The notes: generated from the sequence alone by a model not told the origin. 64,000 nt of DNA from DASRJJ01 sp050730855 (GCA_050730855.1 JBOHNU010000001.1:124001-188000), one strand, 5' to 3'; positions 33,543-42,014 are shown, numbered from the stretch's first letter. A program made the numbers and translations.

Positions 33543-34070
33543 ATGAAAACCATCATCGAACATTATCCCTCCGTTCTGGACATTGACTTTGCCGCTTGGC
33601 ACAAACAGGGCATCACTTGTGTGTTGTTTGATGTCGACAGCACTCTCACGCCGTGGTTGGACACGAACGTACAACCCGAAATTATCGCCAAACTTCGGCA
33701 CGCGCGCCAGGCCGGAATTACACACCTTGGCCTAGCAACTAATTCTAAACACGGGGAACGAATTGAGCGCATCTCAAAACAAATTGATGCCAACGGCTAC
33801 TTCATGCCGCAACGTCTCCGCGAGCGCAAACCGCGGCCGTCCCTTATCCATCAAGCAATGGAAAGATTTAGCCTGCTACCCGAACAAATCGCCATGGTTG
33901 GAGACAAATACAGCGCCGATATAAAAGCCGCCAAACGCGCCGGCATTGCAAGAGCCGCTTGGGTTGACCGCCTTGGAAATGCCGACCATCCGTACGACCG
34001 CTACCTCCGCCGCCCGGTCGAAAAGCTCATCCGGCGCGCCCAGCAAGCCAAAACCGCAAACAGGTTCTAA
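33543..34070 (+). CDS. YqeG-like HAD-IIIA phosphatase
   Basis: 175 residues. Nucleophile motif CVLFDVDSTLTPW (Asp near 31), LGLATNSK, conserved Lys in KPRPSLI, and MVGDKYSADIKAAKRAG (acidic motif IV) match YqeG, a HAD-IIIA phosphatase found with ribosome-related genes in Firmicutes. Its substrate is unknown. No GTPase neighbour (YqeH) is present here. After its stop at 34070 comes a non-coding stretch leading to tRNA-Glu. Confidence 0.88.
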   Translation: MKTIIEHYPSVLDIDFAAWHKQGITCVLFDVDSTLTPWLDTNVQPEIIAKLRHARQAGITHLGLATNSKHGERIERISKQIDANGYFMPQRLRERKPRPSLIHQAMERFSLLPEQIAMVGDKYSADIKAAKRAGIARAAWVDRLGNADHPYDRYLRRPVEKLIRRAQQAKTANRF

Positions 34071-34168
34071 TAACTAAACCTGGCCGCAACTTTAGCGCAT
34101 TAATCGCCAGCGGCATCTAAAACTACCGGGATGTAAATTCTGAGAACACTCATATCTGTTATCTAAAT

Positions 34169-34186
34169 TGGTGACCCCTGCGGGAT
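34169..34186. repeat. Duplicate of the tRNA-Glu 3' end (18 bp)
   Basis: TGGTGACCCCTGCGGGAT is repeated exactly at 34328-34345, the 3' end of tRNA-Glu (including CCA), 159 bp away and in the same orientation. The region between contains a 16-bp perfect palindrome (34273-34288) and no gene. Confidence 0.7.
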
Positions 34187-34293
34187 AGCGACCTTCGGCC
34201 TTCTCCGTTGCGGCGTGCTCGGTGCAAGCACCTGCGCGCGTCCTCGCTCCGCCGCACCCGCTTCGCGGCTTCGGTTCTCGAGAGAACCACTAC

Positions 34294-34319
34294 GAAAAAA
34301 ACCCACCTTACAGGTGAGC
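34294..34319 (-). terminator. Terminator of tRNA-Glu
   Basis: On the minus strand a CTCACC-TGTAA-GGTGGG hairpin runs into six T residues about 9 nt after the tRNA 3' end. Confidence 0.75.
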
Positions 34320-34327
34320 ATTTTTCG

Positions 34328-34404
34328 TGGTGACCCCTGCGGGATTCGAACCCGCGATCTTCAGGATGAGAACCTGATGTCCTGGACCACTAGACGAAGG
34401 GGCC
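34328..34404 (-). tRNA. tRNA-Glu (CTC), CCA encoded
   Basis: On the minus strand the acceptor GGCCCCT pairs with AGGGGTC, the anticodon loop TTCTCAT in stem TCAGG/CCTGA gives CTC, and the T-arm is GCGGG-TTCGAAT-CCCGC. The discriminator is A and CCA is encoded. Confidence 0.96.
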
Positions 34405-34577
34405 GTGGCGCAGAAAAGCAAATTTTGTGTTTACATAAAATTGTTTTTCGAGCACACGGTTCCTATGCGAAGCATAGAGCCGAATCATATAACCTCTGCG
34501 ATTCGGATTCTCAAATCATAGCATAACAGGGGCGGGGACACAACACCGCCGGGCTGCTAAGCGCAAGCGATATGGGG

Positions 34578-34583
34578 TATAAT
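34578..34583 (+). promoter_or_regulatory. -10 box, leaderless start of second sensor kinase
   Basis: TATAAT ends 7 nt before the ATG at 34591; no Shine-Dalgarno. Confidence 0.6.
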
Positions 34584-34590
34584 AATCGTA

Positions 34591-36363
34591 ATGAACGACG
34601 CCATGCATTTGGTTGCAAAGGGTTGGTACCGCGTGTATTGGGTGCTGCTTTTGGCGATGAGCGGCAGCGTGCTGCTAGGTTTTTTTGTAACCCACGGCGT
34701 TCAGAGTCTTGAACGCTTCGCCGACCCGCTGGGCCTGTCGGCCACCGCCGCGGCTATAAGCAGCGTCCACATAGCTTACAGCCTTGTAGCTTACTGGTGG
34801 ATTGCACGGCTCAGCCAGCCACTCGCCATGCTGTTCAGCTCGATGCTGTTTATCTTTGTATTACTGTACGGTCTGACGGCTACCGATCCCGGCCCAGGCG
34901 CCTGGGTATACACCGGAATGTGGCTTGCAAGTATTGTACTTATCGGTGTTTATGGGCTCCCGATTACAATGGGTTCTATGCTGGTAAGCGGCACCTACCT
35001 ACTGTTGCACACCAATTTTAACCTAATGGAGGCCAGCCCGCAGTCGCTGGCGGTGGTTATTGGCAACGCCATAATTGCCCCGCTGAGTTTTCTGTTCTGG
35101 CGGCGGCGCTTTATCAACCCGGCCGAGGTGCAGCTGAGCCAGCTGTCTGGGAAGTTACGCAGCAACCAGGAGCAGTCCGCCATTTTAATCCAATCTATTG
35201 CCGACGGCGTGATAGTCACCGACACCTCCGGTAAAATCAACCTGATAAACCGCTCCGCGTCCAACATGACCGGCTGGACAACCGAAGAAGCGACCGGGGT
35301 TCAAGTAAAGTCGGTGTTTAAGGTTGCGTTAGAGAAAGGCGAGCCGATTAGCGACGAGGAATATCCGTTTACCGCGGTGCTGGTACATAAAGCCTTTATT
35401 AACCAGGTATTGGAACTGACGTCCCGTAAGGGAAAAAAGCAAATTATATCGCTAGTAATCTCCCCGGTTGTTACCGAAACAGGGGAGGTATTCGGCGCCG
35501 TGGCCGTAATGCGCGACATTAGCGAACAGCGTGCCGCCGAACAGCAGCGGGCGGAGTTTATCAGCACCGCCAGCCACGAAATGCGCACTCCGGTGGCCGC
35601 CATAGAGGGCTATCTGTCGCTGGCACTCAACGACAAAGTCAGCACTATCGACAGCCGCGCGCGCAGCTACCTGGACAAAGCGTACTCCAGCACCCAACAC
35701 CTTGGCAAACTATTTCAAGACTTGCTAACCAGCGCCAAGGCGGAAGACGGGCGGCTCTCGAGCCACCCGCAAGTGGTCGAAATGGGCAGTTTCCTTGAGC
35801 AGATTATCGAAGACCTGCGCTTTGCCGCGCAAAAGAAAAACCTCATCGCCGAATTTGTCGTCGGCACCACCGGTGACACCATTGACGCCACCAAATCCGA
35901 AGAGCGCGAAACCGTAAAAGTCATAAAGCCTCTGTACTACATATACGCTGACCCCGAACGACTGCGCGAAGTCATTACCAATCTGTTCGATAACGCCATT
36001 AAATACACCGACCAAGGCAAAATTACCGTCGGTCTAACCGGCAACAACGACGTGGTGCAAGTGTATGTCCGCGACACTGGGGCGGGCATCCCGGCCGAAG
36101 ACGTGCCGCATCTGTTCCAAAAGTTCTACCGCGTAGACAACTCGGCCACCCGCGTTATCGGCGGCACTGGCTTAGGGCTGTTTATATCGCGTAAAATTAT
36201 CGAGCTGTACAGCGGCCGCATCTGGGTCGAAAGCGAGCCAGCCAAGGGCAGCACCTTCTACATCAACCTGCCGCGCCTAACCAACCAAAAGGCCAACGAG
36301 CTACTTGCCCAAGAAACCGCGGCGTCCCCGCTGTCAATCACTAGCGCCTCCAAAAACCCGTGA
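34591..36363 (+). CDS. Sensor histidine kinase (polytopic membrane, PAS, HisKA, HATPase)
   Basis: 590 residues. About five to six membrane segments in residues 15-170 (a polytopic sensor), a PAS domain with PAC (about 185-315, IADGVIVTDTSGKINLINRS ... AVMRDISEQRA), HisKA with phospho-acceptor His in STASHEMRTPV (about 329), and HATPase motifs NLFDNAIKYT (about 466), DTGAGIP and GGTGLGLFISR. A response regulator gene follows 42 nt later, so the pair is probably a two-component system. The input signal is unknown. Confidence 0.92.
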   Translation: MNDAMHLVAKGWYRVYWVLLLAMSGSVLLGFFVTHGVQSLERFADPLGLSATAAAISSVHIAYSLVAYWWIARLSQPLAMLFSSMLFIFVLLYGLTATDPGPGAWVYTGMWLASIVLIGVYGLPITMGSMLVSGTYLLLHTNFNLMEASPQSLAVVIGNAIIAPLSFLFWRRRFINPAEVQLSQLSGKLRSNQEQSAILIQSIADGVIVTDTSGKINLINRSASNMTGWTTEEATGVQVKSVFKVALEKGEPISDEEYPFTAVLVHKAFINQVLELTSRKGKKQIISLVISPVVTETGEVFGAVAVMRDISEQRAAEQQRAEFISTASHEMRTPVAAIEGYLSLALNDKVSTIDSRARSYLDKAYSSTQHLGKLFQDLLTSAKAEDGRLSSHPQVVEMGSFLEQIIEDLRFAAQKKNLIAEFVVGTTGDTIDATKSEERETVKVIKPLYYIYADPERLREVITNLFDNAIKYTDQGKITVGLTGNNDVVQVYVRDTGAGIPAEDVPHLFQKFYRVDNSATRVIGGTGLGLFISRKIIELYSGRIWVESEPAKGSTFYINLPRLTNQKANELLAQETAASPLSITSASKNP

Positions 36364-36369
36364 TACAAT
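36364..36369 (+). promoter_or_regulatory. -10 box upstream of second response regulator
   Basis: TACAAT lies 36 nt before the ATG at 36406; an AAAGGGT nearer the ATG could serve as Shine-Dalgarno. Confidence 0.4.
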
Positions 36370-36405
36370 GAAGATAAAGCTTAAACAAAGCAAAGGGTAA
36401 CATAC

Positions 36406-37554
36406 ATGGCAAAGATTCTGTTGGTAGAGGACGACAACAATCTACGCGAAATTTACGAGGCTCGCTTGCAGGCCGAGGGCTACGAGATTGTCAGTGCCAA
36501 AGACGGCGAGGAAGCACTGGTAGTCGCTAAAAAAGAGCGTCCCGACCTTATTATTGCCGATGTTATGATGCCGCGGATCAGCGGCTTTGAGATGCTCGAC
36601 ATCCTGCGCAACACGCCGGAGCTAAAAGACGTTCATGTTATTATGCTGACCGCACTCGGGCAGGCCGAGGACAAAACCCGCGCCGACAGCTTGGGTGCCG
36701 ACCGCTACCTGGTAAAGTCGCAGGTTACTCTGGAAGATATCGTAAAAGCCGCCGCCGATGTTATGGCAGGCGCGCCGGCCACCACACCAGCCATGGCCGC
36801 CGCCGCAAACGACGCGCAGCAGCAAGCGGCCAGTCCGACTCCGCCGGCAACTGCCGCACCAGCGCCACCCGCCGCACCGACGAACATTCCGGTAATTGCC
36901 GCTCCCTCCACGCCAATAACACCGGCACCGGCCGCCAACCCTCCGGCCACCCCGCCAGCGCAGCAAGACACTCCAGCTGCGCCCCAACAGGCGACAGCTC
37001 CCGCGCCGGATAGCGTACAACCGGCCGCGGCCGCTGCACCAATAACAGATACGCCCAGCATGCCGCCCCCCGAACCCTCAGCTACCGATTCACAGCTGGT
37101 GACCAACGCAGTGAACAACCTTGCTGCCGGAACCTCCCCCGCGCCAGATGGCTCAGCGCAGCCACAAGCAGCAGCACCGCCAGCGCCGCAACCCCCGGCC
37201 ATGCCTACAGTCATGCCACAGCCGCAGCCCGGGCAAACCATGCAGCCTGTTTTAGAACCGCCGCCAGCGCCCGCCGCACCGGTAGCCGATACTCCGGCCC
37301 CGCAGCCAAACGCCGAACAAACCACCATACGTAAGTCAATTCAGCCACTGGCGCCAGGTGCATCCCCAAGCCAGCCTGACCTGAACGAACTTATGGCAAA
37401 AGAAGGCCACAACCTAGATGAACACACCGAAGGCCCGCCAATCTTTAGCGGGTCGCACCTGCCGGGAAACGTCATTTCGCCAGGCGGCGCAGACATGCCG
37501 AACACGTCGCCAAATAACCAGACACCATCCGACCCAAATAGCATTTCTTTGTAA
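36406..37554 (+). CDS. Response regulator with long Pro/Ala/Thr-rich tail
   Basis: 382 residues. The receiver domain spans about 1-120: acidic pair in LLVEDDNNLRE, phospho-acceptor Asp52 in LIIADVMMPR, Thr in MLTAL and Lys in YLVKSQV. The remaining 260 residues are low-complexity Ala, Pro, Thr and Gln with repeated PPAP/AAPA-type runs, and a short C-terminal tail with SQPDLNELMAKEGHNLDEHT and HLPGNVISPGGADMP. There is no known DNA-binding domain. The tail could tether or extend the receiver; the conserved end may be a docking motif. Codon use is not obviously foreign. Confidence 0.88.
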   Translation: MAKILLVEDDNNLREIYEARLQAEGYEIVSAKDGEEALVVAKKERPDLIIADVMMPRISGFEMLDILRNTPELKDVHVIMLTALGQAEDKTRADSLGADRYLVKSQVTLEDIVKAAADVMAGAPATTPAMAAAANDAQQQAASPTPPATAAPAPPAAPTNIPVIAAPSTPITPAPAANPPATPPAQQDTPAAPQQATAPAPDSVQPAAAAAPITDTPSMPPPEPSATDSQLVTNAVNNLAAGTSPAPDGSAQPQAAAPPAPQPPAMPTVMPQPQPGQTMQPVLEPPPAPAAPVADTPAPQPNAEQTTIRKSIQPLAPGASPSQPDLNELMAKEGHNLDEHTEGPPIFSGSHLPGNVISPGGADMPNTSPNNQTPSDPNSISL

Positions 37555-37557
37555 GCT

Positions 37558-38220
37558 ATGAGGGTTAACAAATTTGTCGCTCTCGCAACCGGCATATCGC
37601 GGAGAGCGGCGGATGCCGCAATCATAGATGGCAGAGTGCTTGTAGATGGCAAGCCGGCGCAAACGGGCGAAGACATTAGTAGCCAAGCCGTTACGCTCGA
37701 CGGCAAGCGGCTCCAAATCGCCACAAAAAACCAAACCATTTTGCTAAACAAACCGGCCGGTTACGTCGTAAGCCGCAACGGGCAAGGAGGCAAAACCGTG
37801 TACGACTTGCTGCCGCAATCCCTGCACCACCTCAAACCGATCGGGCGGCTAGATAAAGATTCCAGCGGCTTACTACTGCTCACCAGCGACGGCAGCCTCG
37901 CACACGAGCTAACCCACCCACGCTTTGCTAAACAAAAAGTTTACGAAGTGCGGCTCGACAAACCACTAGCGTCCCTGCATCGGCAAATGATCAGCGAACA
38001 TGGCATACAGCTAGATGACGGCCCGAGCAAATTCCTACTAGAACGGCTAAAAGAAAACGACGCCACCGACTGGCGCATCACAATGCACGAAGGCCGCAAC
38101 CGCCAAATCCGCCGCACATTTGCAGCTCTGGGTTATAAGGTAAAACGGCTACATCGAACCACATTTGGTAGCTTTGAGCTGGACGGCCTAGCCGTCGGCG
38201 AGTATCAAATTAACTTATAA
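37558..38220 (+). CDS. rRNA pseudouridine synthase (RsuA/RluB family)
   Basis: 220 residues. An N-terminal S4 RNA-binding domain (RVNKFVALATGISRRAADAA) is followed by the catalytic domain with GRLDKDSSGLLLLTSDG, which carries the nucleophilic Asp, and EGRNRQIRRTFAALGYKV. The family includes RsuA (16S) and RluB/RluE/RluF (23S); sequence alone does not separate them. The start at 37558 follows the regulator stop by 3 nt. Its end overlaps a minus-strand small ORF by 16 bp. Confidence 0.92.
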   Translation: MRVNKFVALATGISRRAADAAIIDGRVLVDGKPAQTGEDISSQAVTLDGKRLQIATKNQTILLNKPAGYVVSRNGQGGKTVYDLLPQSLHHLKPIGRLDKDSSGLLLLTSDGSLAHELTHPRFAKQKVYEVRLDKPLASLHRQMISEHGIQLDDGPSKFLLERLKENDATDWRITMHEGRNRQIRRTFAALGYKVKRLHRTTFGSFELDGLAVGEYQINL

Positions 38221-38465
38221 CCCCAACAGCGGCCATGCCGATCTAAGCCGGATATTCTCCCTAAATATTCTGCTGTTTTTACCAGCGGGTGAGTAACCGG
38301 AGCTGGAAGTTTGCAGTGCAGCTCTATAGAATGCGCAACCACTCGATGAGCTTGGGCAAGCTCTGCCGTAGAAAGCGACGGCGGGACGCCATTCAGCACC
38401 TGCAAAAAACCACCGGGAATACTACCAGGAATAGGAGGGATGTCTGGGGGAATTGTTTCTGCCAT
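38205..38465 (-). CDS. Small proline-rich hypothetical protein
   Basis: 86 residues: an N-terminus rich in Pro (IPPDIPPIPGSIPGG) and a hydrophilic C-terminus ending CWGYKLI. It fills the space between the convergent pseudouridine-synthase gene and der, in a stretch with no other open frame. A TATAAT on the minus strand lies about 30 nt upstream. No Shine-Dalgarno and no recognised family; a chance open frame remains possible. Confidence 0.4.
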   Translation of the reverse strand: MAETIPPDIPPIPGSIPGGFLQVLNGVPPSLSTAELAQAHRVVAHSIELHCKLPAPVTHPLVKTAEYLGRISGLDRHGRCWGYKLI

Positions 38466-38543
38466 TTGTGTTCAAGTTCTAACCGATAAAGGGGTAATTA
38501 TATAACTTTTTGCTTAAGACTTCAATATTCGCGTCAGCCCTGT

Positions 38544-38549
38544 TATAAT
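38544..38549 (+). promoter_or_regulatory. -10 box, leaderless start of der
   Basis: TATAAT ends 7 nt before the ATG at 38557. The ATG at 38548 lies inside the box, so the later start is preferred. Confidence 0.65.
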
Positions 38550-38556
38550 GGAGATA

Positions 38557-39945
38557 ATGAGTACGAAAGTGCCGATTGTGGCGATTGTGGGTCGGGCGAA
38601 TGTGGGCAAGTCCAGCCTGTTCAATGCAATCTTGGAACGGCGCGAGGCAATTGTGGCGCAAGAGGCCGGCACGACGCGCGATAGCATCATGGTCAAAGCC
38701 AGTTGGGGCGGGCAGGATTTTTGGCTGGTTGACACCGCCGGTGTTAAAGACGCCGAGGACGAATTTGAGTTTACTATCCAGGAACAAATCCTGCAGGCCG
38801 CCGACAGCGCCGATGTTATCTGGGTGGTGGTAGAAGCCAACATCCCGGTTACCGAAGAAGACCGCCGTGTAGCCAAAATGGCGCTAAAAAGCCGCAAACC
38901 AGTGTTTTTGATCATTAACAAAGTAGACAGAGCCCGTGGAGCAGACCTGGACGCCTTTGCACGCCTAGGCATTAAACCGGTTTTCCCAACCAGCACTACG
39001 CAAACGCGTGGCATTGACCATCTGTTAGATGCCCTTGTTGCACAGATACCCCAGGCGACCATTGCCGTAGACGACAACAGGCTGCACATTGCGCTACTCG
39101 GCCGCCCAAACGTCGGCAAATCCGCACTGTTTAACTCTCTGGCTAAAAAGCAACAGGCGGTTGTAGCGCCGCGCGCTGGCACCACGCGCGATATCAACCG
39201 CGCCGTGGTACGCTTTGAAGACCGCGAGATTGAGCTGATGGACACCGCTGGCATCCGCCGCCCAGGCAAAATCGGGCAGGGTATTGAGCACTTCAGTGTT
39301 ATCCGCAGCCTAAGCGCTATCGAGCAAGCCGACGTTTGTTTGCTTTTAATGGATGTTAACGAAGTAAACGTCGCTCTCGACCAAAAAATCGCCGGCATGG
39401 TAAAAGAGGCGGGCAAGGGATTAATACTCGTTGTTAGCAAGTGGGACATCGCCGAAGGCAAAGACGCCTTTACGCGCGACATGCTCGCGCCGGAGATTGC
39501 CAGAACATACGACTTCGTACCCTGGGCTCCGCTGGTTTTTACCAGCAGCGTCAGCGGGCAGAACGTTACCAAAATCTTCGACCTCGCCACCGATATTTCC
39601 ATGCGCCGCGAAAAACGCATCCCAACCAGCGACCTAAACCGCTGGCTGCGCGAAATGGTAGACAAACACCCACCTGCAGGGCTCAAAAACCGCGCGCCCA
39701 AGCTTAACTATATAGTGCAAGAAACCGACAACCCTACGCCGGCCTTCAAAATCTTCGGCAGCCACACCAAGTTTGTCCACTGGAGCTACAGACGCTACCT
39801 AGAGCGCCACATGCGCGAGCGATGGCACTTCGAGGGCACGCCAATTCAGCTATGGTTTATCGAAAAACACGAAACCCACAAACACGGCAACAGTCCCACC
39901 AAACCAGCGCGCAAAAACCACGGCAACCGTAATAGGGTAAAATAA
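38557..39945 (+). CDS. der: Ribosome biogenesis GTPase Der (EngA)
   Basis: 462 residues with two GTPase domains in tandem: first G1 GRANVGKS (about 10-17) with DTAGVKD and NKVD; second G1 GRPNVGKS (about 185) with DTAGIRRPGK and VSKWD; a KH-like C-terminal domain (PAFKIFGSHTKFVHWSYRRY). Der assists assembly of the 50S subunit. Start set at 38557 from the -10 box; a start nine bases earlier would be inside that box. The stop (TAA) overlaps the ATG of pth. Confidence 0.97.
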   Translation: MSTKVPIVAIVGRANVGKSSLFNAILERREAIVAQEAGTTRDSIMVKASWGGQDFWLVDTAGVKDAEDEFEFTIQEQILQAADSADVIWVVVEANIPVTEEDRRVAKMALKSRKPVFLIINKVDRARGADLDAFARLGIKPVFPTSTTQTRGIDHLLDALVAQIPQATIAVDDNRLHIALLGRPNVGKSALFNSLAKKQQAVVAPRAGTTRDINRAVVRFEDREIELMDTAGIRRPGKIGQGIEHFSVIRSLSAIEQADVCLLLMDVNEVNVALDQKIAGMVKEAGKGLILVVSKWDIAEGKDAFTRDMLAPEIARTYDFVPWAPLVFTSSVSGQNVTKIFDLATDISMRREKRIPTSDLNRWLREMVDKHPPAGLKNRAPKLNYIVQETDNPTPAFKIFGSHTKFVHWSYRRYLERHMRERWHFEGTPIQLWFIEKHETHKHGNSPTKPARKNHGNRNRVK

Positions 39946-40583
39946 TGGCACTATTCCAAAAACAACCGCAAGCTAGTGATACAATCAAATATTACACGCT
40001 TGGGCAAAACAAAACCGTGTTGGTTGTCGGGCTAGGGAACCCTGGAACGAAATACGAACAAACACGGCATAACATCGGTTTTGCCTGCTTAGACGCCTTT
40101 GCTAAGGCTAATAATTTTGACCCATGGATCGACAAGAAAGACCTAAAATGCCAAATGGCGAGCGGGCAACTGGGCGAAACGAGGGTAATCCTGTGCAAGC
40201 CAGCAACTTTTATGAATCTCAGCGGGGAAGCAGTACAGTCCGTGGCACACTTCTACAAGGTGTCGGCCGACAAAATCGTGGCCATATACGACGAAATCGA
40301 CATTCCATTTGGCCAGATTCGCCTGCGCGTCGGCGGCAGCAGCGCCGGGCATAACGGGGTAAAGTCATTAATCCAACACTTGGGTGAGGACTTTGGCCGC
40401 GTGCGCATCGGTATTGGGCCAAAAACACCCGAACAAATGGATAGCGCTGATTTCGTATTAGCAAGATTTTCCAGTGAGCAGCAAGCCCAGCTCAAAAATT
40501 TAACCCAAGAAACCAACGCCATCCTAAGCGAATACGCCTACGGCGGCCAACTGCCGCATGAAACCCGCAACTTTATTGTATAA
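39945..40583 (+). CDS. pth: Peptidyl-tRNA hydrolase
   Basis: 212 residues. Releases tRNA from prematurely ended peptidyl-tRNAs. Family motifs: VVGLGNPGTKYEQTRHNIGF (including catalytic His in RHNIG), KPATFMNLSG, YDEIDIPFGQIRLRVGGSSAGHNG with the catalytic Asp, and GPKTPEQMD. The N-terminal extension of about 25 residues is longer than in many Pth proteins. Start overlaps the der stop (TAATG), and its stop codon overlaps the T-tract of the ncRNA terminator on the other strand. Confidence 0.96.
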   Translation: MALFQKQPQASDTIKYYTLGQNKTVLVVGLGNPGTKYEQTRHNIGFACLDAFAKANNFDPWIDKKDLKCQMASGQLGETRVILCKPATFMNLSGEAVQSVAHFYKVSADKIVAIYDEIDIPFGQIRLRVGGSSAGHNGVKSLIQHLGEDFGRVRIGIGPKTPEQMDSADFVLARFSSEQQAQLKNLTQETNAILSEYAYGGQLPHETRNFIV

Positions 40584-40623
40584 AAATAGGCCAGTAAGAG
40601 GGGGTGGGCACCGCTTACTGGCC
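40582..40623 (-). terminator. Intrinsic terminator of the ncRNA
   Basis: A perfect 10-bp stem (GGCCAGTAAG/CTTACTGGCC) and a 15-nt loop followed on the minus strand by TATTTTTA; the T-tract overlaps the pth stop codon. The stem could also slow plus-strand readthrough. Confidence 0.88.
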
Positions 40624-41006
40624 AATTTCTGGGGACATTTCCTTGCGGAGATATCCCCGATCCCTTCAACCCACCCCAGCGAAGCATCAGGTGCCAAAAC
40701 TCCTTAAAGCACTGTGCCGTCCGTTAGGAACATCGGGTAGACTCGCTGGCCCACAAGGGCCTCCGCACCGAAGTGCAGGGGTTGCTGCGTTGCGAACGAA
40801 TTCGCTGCAGCTAGTTAAAGGGGTTAGTTTGTTTTAGAACGCATGTCTGCCGGTAAAAAATATCGCCAGGCAAGCGCCAAAAAGAGAAGTGGAGGGTAAC
40901 AACTTATCTGGTGGCACGTTCTAAAACAAGCTAACGTATCTTTCCTAAGAAAGATGTTAGAATGGGGGATATAAGGTGCGTGAATATCCTTGCGGGATGT
41001 TCACAG
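40582..41006 (-). ncRNA. Structured non-coding RNA of unknown family, about 420 nt
   Basis: A minus-strand transcript is defined by a strong promoter (TTGACA, 17 nt, TACACT at 41041-41013) and an intrinsic terminator at 40623-40582. Between lie several stable hairpins: one closed by a cUUCGg loop, one by a GCAA tetraloop, GGCCC-TTGT-GGGCC, and a 19-bp long-range helix (40823-40841 with 40917-40935, one mismatch). Tetraloop identity favours the minus strand, although a few stem positions would fit G.U better on the plus strand. RNase P, tmRNA and SRP RNA signature motifs are absent. No ORF is convincing; a plus-strand frame at 40842 encodes only an 18-residue basic peptide. Confidence 0.75.
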
Positions 41007-41012
41007 ATTGCC

Positions 41013-41045
41013 AGTGTATCATTAGTTGGTCTTTATGTCAATACT
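41013..41045. promoter_or_regulatory. Overlapping divergent promoters: ncRNA (-) and dprA (+)
   Basis: Minus strand: TTGACA (41041-41036), 17 nt, TACACT (41018-41013). Plus strand: AATACT (41040-41045) ends 7 nt before the dprA ATG at 41053. The two share bases 41040-41041, so polymerase binding may be mutually exclusive. Confidence 0.65.
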
Positions 41046-41052
41046 TTTTTGA

Positions 41053-41919
41053 ATGAAAAGCAAAAAGATTCTTTGTAATAGCAACCAATTCCCGCAAAAG
41101 CTCCTTACTTTGCCCGACACACCGAAGGAGCTGTACATTTTAGGAGGCGACTTAGGCGAGCTATTGGCGCGGCCAGCTGTAGCAATTGTTGGCAGCCGCA
41201 AGGTGTCCACCTACGGCCGGCAGGTGACTGACAAGCTGGCTGGTGAACTGGCAAGAGCGGGAGTGGTGGTAATCAGCGGCCTGGCAATTGGCGTAGACGG
41301 CATTGCGCACCGCGCGGCGTTGGAAGCCGGCGGGTTAACCCTGGCGGTGTTGCCCGGCAGCGTCGAACAAATCTACCCGGCTAACCATCTCAGCCTGGCC
41401 AAACAGATTGTCGAGCAGGGCGGAGCGCTTGTAAGCGAGTACCCCGCCGGCACCACCACGCACAAAAGTAATTTTATTGCGCGCAACCGGATTGTCGCCG
41501 GGCTGGCCGACGCCGTGCTCATTACCGAAGCCGCCGAAAAAAGCGGCACGCTGCACACCGCCGATTTTGCTCTGCAGCAGGGAACCGATGTCCTGGCCGT
41601 ACCCGGCAATATCACCAGCCCCACGTCGGCTGGCACCAACAACCTTATCCGCACCGGCGCCACCATCGTCACCTCGGCCAATGATATTTTTGAGGTACTG
41701 GGCATCCAGCCGGCAGGCAAGCAAAGAACTACCGCACCAAAGGGCGGCACGCCAGAGGAGCAACTGCTGCTCGGGCTTCTGTTTGCCGGCACCGAGGCCG
41801 GCGAAGAGCTGCTAGAGGCCAGCAAACTGGACGTCCGCCAGTTCAACCAAACGCTAACAATGCTAGAAATACGCGACCACATCCGCCCGCTCGGCAACAA
41901 CCGCTGGTCGCTCAAGTAA
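41053..41919 (+). CDS. dprA: DNA processing protein DprA (competence)
   Basis: 288 residues. Loads RecA on incoming single-stranded DNA in natural transformation. Rossmann-like core: VAIVGSRKVSTYG, VISGLAIGVDGIAHRAALEAG, SEYPAGTTTHKSNFIARNRIVAGLADAVLI and GTDVLAVPGNITSPTSAGTN. A C-terminal winged-helix-like domain (about 230-288) is present. The start at 41053 follows an AATACT -10 box by 7 nt. Together with the pilin-like genes this supports DNA uptake capacity, as inference. Confidence 0.94.
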   Translation: MKSKKILCNSNQFPQKLLTLPDTPKELYILGGDLGELLARPAVAIVGSRKVSTYGRQVTDKLAGELARAGVVVISGLAIGVDGIAHRAALEAGGLTLAVLPGSVEQIYPANHLSLAKQIVEQGGALVSEYPAGTTTHKSNFIARNRIVAGLADAVLITEAAEKSGTLHTADFALQQGTDVLAVPGNITSPTSAGTNNLIRTGATIVTSANDIFEVLGIQPAGKQRTTAPKGGTPEEQLLLGLLFAGTEAGEELLEASKLDVRQFNQTLTMLEIRDHIRPLGNNRWSLK

Positions 41920-42014
41920 AAAAGCTCCACCAATATAAAAAACTTGCTTTTTAGGGCAGGCCTTGCGTATTATGGGCGTCTACATATAAGCTAAACGAAT
42001 AAGCATAAACATAC

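Noticed and set aside
38514..39701. 395-codon minus-strand ORF opposite der
   Set aside because: It is antisense to the conserved der gene, has a Ser/Arg/Thr-rich composition typical of shadow frames, no ribosome-binding site and no domain.
40842..40898. 18-residue plus-strand basic ORF (MSAGKKYRQASAKKRSGG) inside the ncRNA
   Set aside because: No ribosome-binding site; lies in the loop of a long helix of a minus-strand RNA.
40582..41006. RNase P RNA, tmRNA or SRP RNA as identity of the ncRNA
   Set aside because: The GAAAGTCC (RNase P), tRNA-like T-arm and resume ORF (tmRNA), and GGAAGGAAGCAG-type (SRP) signatures are all missing on both strands.
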